NCBI RefSeq assembly: GCF_036346595.1
Contig: NZ_CP107834.1
Span: forward strand, 3,162,001 to 3,226,000
Reading direction: 5' to 3'
DNA length: 64,000 nucleotides
Origin: Streptomyces sp. NBC_00525
GTDB lineage: Bacteria; Actinomycetota; Actinomycetes; Streptomycetales; Streptomycetaceae
Part shown: in pieces, positions 26,843 through 35,406 of the stretch
Position numbering within the stretch: the stretch's first letter is position 1
Layout: every line of letters starts with the position of its first letter
The notes under the pieces: model-generated
Told to the model about the DNA's origin: nothing
The model's input: only the letters and a program-made list of their open reading frames with translations
Databases searched by the model: none
Made by a program: the position numbers and the translations under genes

Positions 26843-26903
26843 GTTGTATAGTACAACGGAATTGAAGTTGTAAAAGCCAACCAGTTGAGTTGTAGAAGCC
26901 AAC
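26843..26903. promoter_or_regulatory. Three spaced operator-like elements between marR and the YhgE-like gene
   Basis: GTTGTATAGTACAAC (26843-26857) is a perfect 6-3-6 palindrome. GTTGTAAAAGCCAAC (26867-26881) and GTTGTAGAAGCCAAC (26889-26903) repeat its left half, with a degenerate right half. The spacing is 24 and 22 bp, about two helical turns. CAACGATTGGCCGGTTG just after may be a fourth, weaker site. Confidence 0.75.
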
Positions 26904-26928
26904 GATTGGCCGGTTGTCTGGAGTCCCC

Positions 26929-28026
26929 ATGTCCGCAGGCCCGAGCGCCGCCACCGGTTCACCGGCGGGCGCGCTGCGTCACGTACTGACCCATCTCGTC
27001 ACCCCGCTGCTGATGTGCGTCGGTATGGGGCTCGCCTACCTCGGCGCCTTCCACGCCCCGCAGCCGCACGATCTGCGGGTGGACGTGGTCGGCTCGGGGG
27101 CGAGCGCCCAGGTGCTGGCGCAGACCCTCCAGGACGAGGGGGACGGGGCGCTGAGCGTGCGGACCGTCCCCGACCGCGCCACCGCGGCGGAGCATCTGCG
27201 CACGCAGGCCAGCTACGGCGCCTACCTGCCGGGCGAAGCACCCGAACTGCTCGTCGCCTCCGCCTCGTCCGACACCAGCGCGACGGTTGTCGAGAAGGTC
27301 TTCACACGGGTCGCCGCCGGGCAGGGCGCCCCGCTGAAGGTGACCGACACGGCGCCCACGGCGGACGGCGACCCGACCGGCCAGGGCATCTTCTTCCTGC
27401 TGGTCGCCGTGAGCATCGGCTCGTACGCCTCCGTCGCCGTGATCGGCGGAGCCGGAGCGGTGCTGCGGCTGAGGATACGGGCGGCGCTGGCGCTGGGAGC
27501 CTCGCTGGTGGTGAGCGCCATCGGCGCGCTGTTCGCGGGGCCGCTGTTCGGGCTGGTGGACCAGGGGCTCGCGGGGCTCTGGGCCATGGCCTGGCTCTAC
27601 TCGGCGGGCATCCTGCTGATCGGTGTGGGGCTGCACACCTTCCTCAAGCGCTGGACGACGCTCGGCATGATGGTGCTGTTCGTGATGCTCAACTTCACCA
27701 GTTCCGGCGGGATCTTCCGCCCGGAGCTGCAGCCGGGCTTCTTCGGGGCGCTGCACTCCTTCTGGAACGGCGCGGGCTTCGTGGAGGGCGTCCGCAGCCA
27801 TGTGTACTTCGGCGGTCACGCGCTGGGCGGGAACGTACTGGTGCTGGTCCTCTGGTTCGCCGCGGGCGTGGTGGTGACGGGGCTCGCCGGGTTGGCCGAG
27901 AGGAGGCGCCGGGCCGCGGCCGCTCCGTCCGCCGCCTCGGCGGTCGTCCCTGCCGCCGCGACAGCCGCCGGGGCGGTCGTGTCGGCCGAGGAGGAAGAGG
28001 AGATGGCGGAGGCGGTGGCGGTCTGA
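26929..28026 (+). CDS. YhgE/Pip-like ABC-2-type integral membrane protein
   Basis: A 365-aa protein with ATG 26929, supported by CTGGAG just before it. An N-terminal membrane helix (about 22-42) is followed by a ~120-residue extracytoplasmic domain. About five further helices then run from residue 145 to 320 (e.g. GIFFLLVAVSIGSYASVAVIGGAG, LGMMVLFVMLNFTSSGGIF). An Ala-rich tail ends in EEEEEMAEAVAV. The topology and the SGG motif recall YhgE/Pip and ABC-2 permeases that work without an adjacent ATPase, often drug-related and under MarR control. The substrate is unknown. Confidence 0.75.
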   Translation: MSAGPSAATGSPAGALRHVLTHLVTPLLMCVGMGLAYLGAFHAPQPHDLRVDVVGSGASAQVLAQTLQDEGDGALSVRTVPDRATAAEHLRTQASYGAYLPGEAPELLVASASSDTSATVVEKVFTRVAAGQGAPLKVTDTAPTADGDPTGQGIFFLLVAVSIGSYASVAVIGGAGAVLRLRIRAALALGASLVVSAIGALFAGPLFGLVDQGLAGLWAMAWLYSAGILLIGVGLHTFLKRWTTLGMMVLFVMLNFTSSGGIFRPELQPGFFGALHSFWNGAGFVEGVRSHVYFGGHALGGNVLVLVLWFAAGVVVTGLAGLAERRRRAAAAPSAASAVVPAAATAAGAVVSAEEEEEMAEAVAV

Positions 28027-28052
28027 CCTGCGAGATGAGAGGCCGGCCGGAG

Positions 28053-28061
28053 TTATCCACA
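28053..28061 (+). promoter_or_regulatory. Isolated DnaA box
   Basis: A perfect TTATCCACA in the context GTTATCCACAGG, 102 bp before the DUF2252 start. Confidence 0.6.
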
Positions 28062-28162
28062 GGGGGAGACGGCGGTCGGGGTACGGCGGTACCGTCGGCG
28101 CAGTTGTTGTGGGGCAGGGACCCGGCGGCCGCGCCGGGCAGGGGTGGGGGAGGCTGCGCGCC

Positions 28163-29668
28163 ATGGACCGAATCGAAACGGCACTGCCGCGGGTACGGCA
28201 GGACGGGCCCGGCGGTGTGGGGGCGGCGACGGGGGCGCGGGCCGCGCGCCCGGCAGGCCCGGGCGGGCCGCGCATACCGGCCGTGCCGGGGTTCGTGCGC
28301 CGTACGGACACGGCGTACGCGCAGGGCGCGGGTGGCCTGAAGGAGCGGGGCAAGGCGCTGCGGGCGCGGGTGCCCCGGTCCACGCACGCGTCGCTGACCC
28401 TGCCGGCCGGCCGGCCCGACGCGGTGCGCGCGGTCGAGGAGTCCAACCGGGGCCGGGTGCCGGCGCTGACGCCGATACGGGTGGGCCGGATGGCCGCCAC
28501 ACCGTTCGCCTTCCTGCGCGGTTCGGCCGGCCTGATGGCCCATGACCTCATGGGCACCCCGGTCACCGGCGTGGCCGCGCAGCTCTGCGGCGATGCGCAC
28601 GCGGCCAACTTCGGGCTGTACGGCGATGCCCGAGGCAGCCTCGTCATCGACCTCAACGACTTCGACGAGACCGTGTCCGGCCCCTGGGAGTGGGACCTCA
28701 AGCGCCTGGCGACGTCCCTGGTGCTCGCCGGGCGCGAGGTCGGCGCCGACGAGGACGTCTGCCGCAGGGCCGCGTACGACACCGTGGGCGCCTATCGGCG
28801 GACGATGCGGCTGCTGGCCCGGATGCCCGCGCTGGACGCGTGGAACGCCATCGCGGACGAGGAGCTGGTCTCCCACGCCGACGCGCGGGACCTGCTCGGC
28901 ACCCTGGAGCGGGTGTCCGAGAAGGCCCGCAACAACACCAGCGCCCGGTTCGCCGCGAAGTCCACGGAGGAGTGCGAGGACGGCGGCCGCCGCTTCGTCG
29001 ACGCGCCCCCGGTGCTGCGCCGGGTCCCGGACGACGAGGCGGCCGCAGTGGCCGAAGGGCTCGGCGACTACCTGGGGACCGTCTCCGAGGACCGGCAGCC
29101 GCTGCTGGCCCGCTACGCGATACACGACGTGGCGTTCCGGGTGGTCGGCACGGGCAGCGTGGGCACCCGCTCGTACGTGGTGCTGCTGCTGGACCACCGG
29201 GGGGAGCCGCTGGTGCTCCAGGTGAAGGAGGCCAGGCCCTCCGTGCTGGCCCCGCATCTGGCCGCCGTGGGCTTCCCGGTGCCGGAGGTGGCGCACGAGG
29301 GGCGGCGCGTGGTCCTCGGGCAGAAGCGGATGCAGGTCGTCAGCGACCATCTGCTGGGCTGGACCACGGTGGACGGCCGGCCCTTCCAGGTCCGGCAGTT
29401 CAGGAACCGGAAGGGCAGCGTCGACCCGGCCGCGCTGGCGGCCGACCAGGTGGACGACTACGGGCGCATGACCGGCGCCCTGCTGGCGCGGGCCCACGCG
29501 CACAGCGCGGACCCGAGGCTGCTGGCGGGCTACTGCGGCAAGAAGGACGAACTGGACGAGGCGGTGGCGGCCTTCGCGGTGACCTACGCGGACCGCACGG
29601 AGGCGGACCACGCCGAACTGGTGCGGGCGATAGCGGCGGGACGCATGGCGGCGGAGAGCGGGGTGTAG
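28163..29668 (+). CDS. DUF2252 family protein
   Basis: A 501-aa protein; ATG 28163 (MDRIETALPRV) is preferred over upstream codons in a GC-rich leader. The DUF2252 core resembles aminoglycoside-kinase folds: AATPFAFLRGSAGLMAHDL, QLCGDAHAANFGLYGDARGSLVIDLNDFDETVSGPWEWDLKRLATSL, a later VGTRSYVVLLL..EPLVLQVKEA and LVGWTT-like LGWTTVDGRPFQVRQFRN. The GDAHAANFG and DLNDFDE motifs sit where phosphotransferases keep catalytic and Mg-binding residues. The substrate is unknown. It is cytoplasmic with no membrane segment. Confidence 0.9.
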   Translation: MDRIETALPRVRQDGPGGVGAATGARAARPAGPGGPRIPAVPGFVRRTDTAYAQGAGGLKERGKALRARVPRSTHASLTLPAGRPDAVRAVEESNRGRVPALTPIRVGRMAATPFAFLRGSAGLMAHDLMGTPVTGVAAQLCGDAHAANFGLYGDARGSLVIDLNDFDETVSGPWEWDLKRLATSLVLAGREVGADEDVCRRAAYDTVGAYRRTMRLLARMPALDAWNAIADEELVSHADARDLLGTLERVSEKARNNTSARFAAKSTEECEDGGRRFVDAPPVLRRVPDDEAAAVAEGLGDYLGTVSEDRQPLLARYAIHDVAFRVVGTGSVGTRSYVVLLLDHRGEPLVLQVKEARPSVLAPHLAAVGFPVPEVAHEGRRVVLGQKRMQVVSDHLLGWTTVDGRPFQVRQFRNRKGSVDPAALAADQVDDYGRMTGALLARAHAHSADPRLLAGYCGKKDELDEAVAAFAVTYADRTEADHAELVRAIAAGRMAAESGV

Positions 29669-29703
29669 TCCACGGGGGCGGCGCGGGGCCATACGCTGGA
29701 CGG

Positions 29704-30585
29704 GTGAGCCACGAAGCCGCCGGGGCGCCGACCTCCCGGAACGACGAAGACCTGCAGGACGAGGCACGACCGGACGCCGGCCGCGACGAGGCGGCGGAGA
29801 CCGCCGGGCCGGCGCGGCCGGAGGCGCGGCTCGCGCACGCCGTGCGGGTGGCGGAGCAGGCGCTGATCGAGTTCGAGATCGCGGTCGAGACGTTCCGGGT
29901 CGAGGTGGAGAACTTCTCCCGGCTGCACCACCAGCGGCTCGGTCCCATGTACGCCCGGCTCGACGAGCTGGACGCGCGGATCGCCGAGGCGCGGGCGGCC
30001 AGGACCGGTGACCCGGAGGACCTGCGCAAGGCGGAGGAGGCGCGGTCCGTCGTGATGCCCATGCCGGGCGTGGACGAGCTGTTCCACGACTGGATGGACT
30101 CCGACGGGCTGTCCCCGGAGGCGTCGGCGATGCTGACCGATCAGCCGGTCCGGCCGCCCAAGCGCGTCCGGCCCACCGAGAAGGCCCGCAAGCTGTACCG
30201 CGACCTGGTCCGCCGGGCCCACCCGGACCTCGCCCAGGACGACGCGGAGCGGGCCAGGCGGGACGAGTTCATCGCCCGCGTCAACGCCGCCTACGGGCGC
30301 GGGGACGAGGCCCTGCTCGCGGAACTGGCCGACGAGTGGGCGGCCGGGCCGACCGCCCCGCAGCCGGAGCTGAGCGAGACCGACGAGCTGTACGCCCGGC
30401 TGGACTGGCTGACCCGCCGCAAGGAACTGCTTTCCGAGGTCGCCCAGGACCTGGAGGAGAGCGCGATCGGCGCCATGCTGCGGATGGCCCCCGACGACCC
30501 GGACCAGCTCCTGGAGGAGATCGCCGAGCAACTGCTGGGCGAGGTGTCGAAGCGCGAGGCGGAACTCGCGGCTCTGGTGCAGTAG
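29704..30585 (+). CDS. J-domain-like protein
   Basis: A 293-aa protein with a GTG start at 29704. The N-terminal part is acidic and disordered. A coiled-coil segment (about 50-110, AEQALIEFEIAVETFRVEVENFSRLHHQRLGPMYARLDELDARIAEARAAR) precedes a J-like helix pair with the HPD motif (EKARKLYRDLVRRAHPDLAQDDAERARRDEFIARVNAAYGRG, about 160-200), the DnaK-stimulating element. A helical tail completes it. The glycine-rich and zinc regions of DnaJ are absent. Probably a specialised co-chaperone; the client is unknown. Confidence 0.8.
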   Translation: MSHEAAGAPTSRNDEDLQDEARPDAGRDEAAETAGPARPEARLAHAVRVAEQALIEFEIAVETFRVEVENFSRLHHQRLGPMYARLDELDARIAEARAARTGDPEDLRKAEEARSVVMPMPGVDELFHDWMDSDGLSPEASAMLTDQPVRPPKRVRPTEKARKLYRDLVRRAHPDLAQDDAERARRDEFIARVNAAYGRGDEALLAELADEWAAGPTAPQPELSETDELYARLDWLTRRKELLSEVAQDLEESAIGAMLRMAPDDPDQLLEEIAEQLLGEVSKREAELAALVQ

Positions 30586-30631
30586 CGTTTTCGGTGACTC
30601 CGGAGCGCCCTGACGAGAGAAGGCATGACCC

Positions 30632-30976
30632 ATGAATTTCGGCCCGCTTCCCACCGTCGACGTCGCCTCGGTACCGGCGGACGGCCTCGTGCTCGATGTC
30701 CGCGAGAACGAGGAGTGGGTGGCCGGACACGTCGAGGGCGCCCTGCACATCCCGATGAGCGACTTCGTGGGCCGCTTCGGTGAGGTGACCGAGGCGGTGG
30801 AGGACGGTCGGCGCGTGCACGTGATGTGCCGGGTCGGCGGCCGGTCCGCGCAGGTCACCCAGTACCTGGTGCAGCGGGGGATCGACGCCGTGAACATCGA
30901 CGGCGGCATGCTCGCCTGGGACGGCGCGGGCCGTCCGATGGTCACCGACAACGGCGCCCAGGCCTTCGTCGCCTGA
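30632..30976 (+). CDS. Rhodanese-like domain protein
   Basis: A 114-aa single-domain rhodanese. It has VPADGLVLDVRENEEWVAGHVEGALHIPMSDFVGRF and the active loop VMCRVGGRSAQ, whose cysteine carries the persulfide, then the C-terminal GGMLAWDGAGRP. The loop length fits sulfur transfer. The start ATG at 30632 follows GAGAGAAGG. It lies 46 bp after the J-domain gene, so co-transcription is likely. Confidence 0.9.
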   Translation: MNFGPLPTVDVASVPADGLVLDVRENEEWVAGHVEGALHIPMSDFVGRFGEVTEAVEDGRRVHVMCRVGGRSAQVTQYLVQRGIDAVNIDGGMLAWDGAGRPMVTDNGAQAFVA

Positions 30977-31024
30977 CCACGCGTCGCCCGGCCATGCGTC
31001 GCCCGGCCACGCGTCGCCCGGCCA
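30977..31024. repeat. 15-bp tandem repeat, three units
   Basis: CCACGCGTCGCCCGG at 30977, 30992 (one mismatch) and 31007, then a partial CCACCGG. It lies between the rhodanese gene and the 3' end of paaE, where the two strands converge. Confidence 0.7.
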
Positions 31025-31043
31025 CCGGGGGCACCCCGGCCGC

Positions 31044-32102
31044 TCAGCGGTCGAAGTCGAGTTCGACCTCCTCGGTGACCGGGCGGGACTGGCAGGCCAG
31101 CACATAGCCCGCCTCCGTCTCCTCGGGCTCCAGGGCGTAGTTGCGGTCCATCCGCACCTCGCCCGAGACCAGGAACGCCCTGCAGGTGCCGCAGACGCCG
31201 CCCTTGCACGCGTACGGCGCGTCCGAACGGCTGCGCAACACCGTCTCCAGCAGCGATTCGCCCTCCGCCACCGGCCACGAGCCGGACCGGCCGCCGAGGG
31301 TCGCCGTGAGCGTGCTGCCGGCCGGGGCCTCGATCCGGGGCCCGGCGGGCGCCGCCGGTCCGTCCTCGACGTGGAAGATCTCCTGATGGACACGTGAGCG
31401 GTCCACGCCCAGCTCCCGCAGCGTGCCCTCGGCGGCCCGGACCAGGCCCAGCGGCCCGCACAGGTACCAGCCGTCGATCCCGGCCACCGGCAGCAGCGCG
31501 GGCAGCAGCCCGGCGAGCCGTTCGCCGTCCAGCCTGCCCGAGGGCAGACCGGCCTGCCGCTCCTCCCGCGAGAGGGCGGTGACCAGTTGGAACCGGTCCG
31601 GGTAGCGGTCCTTCAGGTCGGCGACCTCGTCCAGGAACATCGTCGACGCCGCGGTCCGGTCGCTGCGGATCAGACAGAACGTGGCGTCCGGTTCGCGGGC
31701 CAGCAGTGTGGCCGCCATCGACAGGACCGGGGTGATGCCGCTGCCCCCGACGATCGCCGCGAACCGGCCGGGGTGGGGCTCCAGCACGAAGCGGCCCATC
31801 GGCGGCATCGCCTCGACCGTGTCCCCGACGAGCAGTTCCTTGAGCGCGTACGTGGAGAACGCGCCGCCGTCCACGAGGCGGATGCCCACCCGCAGCGCCG
31901 GAGCGGCCGGGCTGTCGGGGGCCGGGGCACAGATCGAGTACGAGCGGCGGACCTCCTCGCCGTCCATGGTGTAGCGGACGTTGAGGTGCTGGCCGGGCCG
32001 GTGCCGGAAGGTGTCGTGCAGGTCGGGCGGGACGGCGAGGGTGACGGCCACCGAATCGTCCGTGAGCCGCTCGATCCCGCTGACCCGGAGCGGATGGAAC
32101 AT
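31044..32102 (-). CDS. paaE: Phenylacetyl-CoA epoxidase reductase subunit PaaE
   Basis: A 352-aa electron-transfer subunit that feeds NADPH electrons to the di-iron oxygenase. A FAD domain (about 1-110, with RRSYSICAP) and an NAD(P) domain (about 110-240, GGSGITPVLSM) precede a C-terminal plant-type 2Fe-2S domain with CKGGVCGTC and the distal C in LACQSRP. The ATG at 32102 abuts the paaD stop. Last gene of paaABCDE. Confidence 0.94.
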   Translation of the reverse strand: MFHPLRVSGIERLTDDSVAVTLAVPPDLHDTFRHRPGQHLNVRYTMDGEEVRRSYSICAPAPDSPAAPALRVGIRLVDGGAFSTYALKELLVGDTVEAMPPMGRFVLEPHPGRFAAIVGGSGITPVLSMAATLLAREPDATFCLIRSDRTAASTMFLDEVADLKDRYPDRFQLVTALSREERQAGLPSGRLDGERLAGLLPALLPVAGIDGWYLCGPLGLVRAAEGTLRELGVDRSRVHQEIFHVEDGPAAPAGPRIEAPAGSTLTATLGGRSGSWPVAEGESLLETVLRSRSDAPYACKGGVCGTCRAFLVSGEVRMDRNYALEPEETEAGYVLACQSRPVTEEVELDFDR

Positions 32103-32603
32103 CTACAACTCCTTGAAGTGGTCGAACGGCTCCCGGCACGCCACGCAGCGCCGGAGCGCCTTGCAGGCGGTGGACGAGAACCGGCTGAGCAGCTCCGTCT
32201 CCGTCGAGCCGCAGTGCGGGCAGCGCACGGCCAGGGTGAGCGGCACGGGCCCGTCGGACGCGGTGTCGCGGGGCCGGGGCGGCGCAATGCCGAACTCGGC
32301 GAGCTTGCGCCGGCCCTCGGCCGTGATGTCGTCCGTGGACCAGGCGGGGGACAGGACCGTCTCCACGGACACCTCGGCCACCCCATGGGCGTGCAGCACG
32401 CGTTCGATGTCGGCGGACATGGCCTCTATCGCCGGGCAGCCGGAGTAGGTCGGCGTCAGCCGGACGGTGACCCGGCCCGGTTCGCTCACGTCCACGCCCC
32501 GGACCACGCCCAGGTCCTCCAGCGTGAGCACGGGCAGTTCGGGGTCGGGCACCGAGCCCGCCAGGAACATCAGCTCCTCCTCCACGGAGGTCCAGGTCAC
32601 CAT
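32103..32603 (-). CDS. paaD: Phenylacetyl-CoA epoxidase maturation protein PaaD
   Basis: A 166-aa protein. The N-terminal MIP18/DUF59 domain (FLAGSVPDPELPVLTLEDLGVVRGVDV..YSGCPAIEAM) belongs to iron-sulfur assembly factors. The C-terminal third has CPHC and CVAC pairs, a metal-site layout usual in PaaD. The start ATG-GTG at 32603 overlaps the paaC stop; the adjacent GTG is an alternative. Required for an active epoxidase in studied bacteria; the exact role is less clear. Confidence 0.92.
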   Translation of the reverse strand: MVTWTSVEEELMFLAGSVPDPELPVLTLEDLGVVRGVDVSEPGRVTVRLTPTYSGCPAIEAMSADIERVLHAHGVAEVSVETVLSPAWSTDDITAEGRRKLAEFGIAPPRPRDTASDGPVPLTLAVRCPHCGSTETELLSRFSSTACKALRRCVACREPFDHFKEL

Positions 32604-33298
32604 GACGCCCCCGGATGGCTGCGGTGCAGATGCTGCATCTCGGCGAGCATCCGCCCGAACGGCTCGGTGTGGATGCCCTGCCGACCCGCTCCGGCCGACC
32701 AGGCGCCGGACTGCGGGCCCGCCGGGACGGTCAGGGTCGCCCGGCCGAGGACGTCGCCGACGGTCTCCAGCCAGCGGTCGTGCAGGGCCTGCCAGTCCAC
32801 GTCGACGCCTTCGACCGGCTGGAACAGCTCGCCGGTGCAGCGCCACAGCGCGTCAACCGCCCGCTGCATCCGCTCGTGGCTCTCGTCCGTGCCGTCGCCG
32901 AGGCGGAGCGTCCACTGTTCGGCGTGGTCCCGGTGGTAGGCGACCTCCTTGACGGCCTTGGCCGCGATCGCCGCGAACGGGCCGTCGCCGGCGGCCAGCT
33001 GCTCGTACAGCCCCTGCTGGTGGACGGAGAAGTAGAGCTGCCGGGCGATGGTGTGGGCGAAGTCGCCGTTCGGCTGCTCGACCAGCTGGACGTTGCGGAA
33101 GGCGCGCTCCTCGCGGAGATAGGCCAGTTCGTCCTCGTCACCCACGAGGGAGAGCAGGAGCCGGGCCTGGCCCAGCAGGTCGAGGGCGATGTTGGCGAGG
33201 GCCACCTCCTCCTCCAGGACCGGGGCGTGGCCCGCCCACTCCCCCAGCCGGTGCGAGAGCACCAGCGCGTCGTCGCCGAGGGCGAGGGCCGCGGTCAC
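32597..33298 (-). CDS. paaC: Phenylacetyl-CoA epoxidase structural subunit PaaC
   Basis: A 233-aa ferritin-like subunit that pairs with PaaA but has no functional di-iron site in the family. It shows LSHRLGEWAGHAPVLEEEVALANIALDLLGQARLLL and AYHRDHAEQWTLRLGDGTDESHERMQRAVD. The GTG start at 33298 overlaps the paaB stop by GTGA. 233 aa is a little shorter than the 240-260 usual for PaaC; the C-terminus looks complete (EMQHLHRSHPGASW). Confidence 0.94.
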   Translation of the reverse strand: MTAALALGDDALVLSHRLGEWAGHAPVLEEEVALANIALDLLGQARLLLSLVGDEDELAYLREERAFRNVQLVEQPNGDFAHTIARQLYFSVHQQGLYEQLAAGDGPFAAIAAKAVKEVAYHRDHAEQWTLRLGDGTDESHERMQRAVDALWRCTGELFQPVEGVDVDWQALHDRWLETVGDVLGRATLTVPAGPQSGAWSAGAGRQGIHTEPFGRMLAEMQHLHRSHPGASW

Positions 33299-33581
33299 AG
33301 GTGCTTCACCCCGTCCGGGATCTCGTAGAAGGTGGGGTGCCGGTAGGGCTTGTCACCGGCGGGCTCGAAGAAGGAGTCCTTCTCGTCCGGCGAGGAAGCC
33401 GTGATGTGGGCGGACGGCACGACCCATATCGAGACCCCTTCGGACCGGCGGGTGTAGAGGTCCCGCGCGTTGCGCAGGGCCATGTCGGCGTCCGGTGCGT
33501 GCAGGCTGCCGGCGTGGGTGTGGGAGAGCCCGCGCCGGGAGCGGACGAACACCTCCCACAGCGGCCAGTCCGTCGAGCTGC

Positions 33582-33585
<4 letters not shown>
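33295..33585 (-). CDS. paaB: Phenylacetyl-CoA epoxidase subunit PaaB
   Basis: A 96-aa small subunit: [55 protein letters not shown], the full family core. It bridges PaaAC heterodimers. The start ATG at 33585 overlaps the paaA stop by ATGA. Confidence 0.95.
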
Positions 33586-34601
<1,016 letters not shown>

Positions 34602-34613
34602 CCCCGACTCCTT

Positions 34614-34631
34614 ACCGACCGATCGTTCGGT
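34614..34631. promoter_or_regulatory. PaaR-type operator, copy A (paaA promoter)
   Basis: On the minus strand it reads ACCGAACGATCGGTCGGT, identical to the sequence between paaN and paaR. The core is ACCGA-N4-TCGGT. TTGACA lies about 35 bp further upstream (minus strand) as a possible -35. Confidence 0.8.
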
Positions 34632-34676
34632 TCAACGTCTTCAATGGTGTGTCCGGGGCCCGTAGGGTGTCAACCC

Positions 34677-34685
34677 TGTGGATAA
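34677..34685 (-). promoter_or_regulatory. DnaA box upstream of the paaA operator
   Basis: A perfect TTATCCACA on the minus strand, 45 bp upstream of operator copy A in the direction of paaA. Confidence 0.6.
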
Positions 34686-34716
34686 CCGAGTGGACGAGCG
34701 GCGCGATCGGGGCGGG

Positions 34717-35406
34717 ATGGATTCGGACGACGACAGCGGCGTCGGCGGGGGCGGCGGAATGGCCGCGCTCTCGTTTCCGTACCAGATCGTCGCCGCGGTG
34801 GCCCTCGGGGTCTTCGCGGTGCTCGCCTGCGTACAGCTGGCCATGGTGTTCCTGCACGTCGCGCCGTCCAACACGCTGACCAAGAAGCACGGCGCGGCCG
34901 TCGACGAGTGGGTCTACCCCGAGTTCGAGCAGAACTGGAAGCTCTTCGCCCCCAATCCGCTCCAGCAGAACGTCTCGGTGCAGGTCCGCACCGAGACCGC
35001 CGGTCCCAGCGGCCCGCGCACCTCGGCCTGGCGCGACCTCTCCGCCGAGGACGGCAGGGCGATACGCGGCAATCTGCTGCCCAGCCATGTGCAGCAGAAC
35101 GAACTCCGCCGGGCCTGGGACTTCTACGTCGGCTCGCACGACGACAAGAACCGCCCCAACGGTCTGCGCGGCACCCTCTCCGAGAAGTACGTCCGCCGCC
35201 TCGTGATGCTCCGGCTCGGGGCGCACCACGAGGGAGAGGCCGTCCTCCGTATCCAGATCAGGTCCGAGGTGCGGGCCGTTCCGGCGCCCGAGTGGAGTGA
35301 CGAGAAGATCAGCACCGGCCCGTCCTACCGCGTCCTGCCCTGGTGGAAGGTCACCCCGGACGACCTGCCCCGGGGCGCCGCCGGAGCAGAGGAGGCGGCA
35401 CGGTGA
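34717..35406 (+). CDS. DUF5819 family membrane protein
   Basis: A 229-aa protein. ATG 34717 (MDSDDDSGVG) has a purine-rich GGGGCGGG before it. A GTG at 34678 would add 13 residues but overlaps the DnaA box. One membrane helix (about 22-48, IVAAVALGVFAVLACVQLAMVFLHV) is followed by an extracytoplasmic domain with VYPEFEQNWKLFAPNPLQQN, the DUF5819 hallmark WxLFAP. It overlaps the HTTM gene by GTGA, so the two proteins probably act together in the membrane. The function is unknown. Confidence 0.88.
   Translation: MDSDDDSGVGGGGGMAALSFPYQIVAAVALGVFAVLACVQLAMVFLHVAPSNTLTKKHGAAVDEWVYPEFEQNWKLFAPNPLQQNVSVQVRTETAGPSGPRTSAWRDLSAEDGRAIRGNLLPSHVQQNELRRAWDFYVGSHDDKNRPNGLRGTLSEKYVRRLVMLRLGAHHEGEAVLRIQIRSEVRAVPAPEWSDEKISTGPSYRVLPWWKVTPDDLPRGAAGAEEAAR

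Noticed and set aside
26163..26851. Plus-strand frames across tRNA-Leu and the marR-type gene
   Set aside because: They read through a tRNA and the antisense of a clear winged-helix gene.
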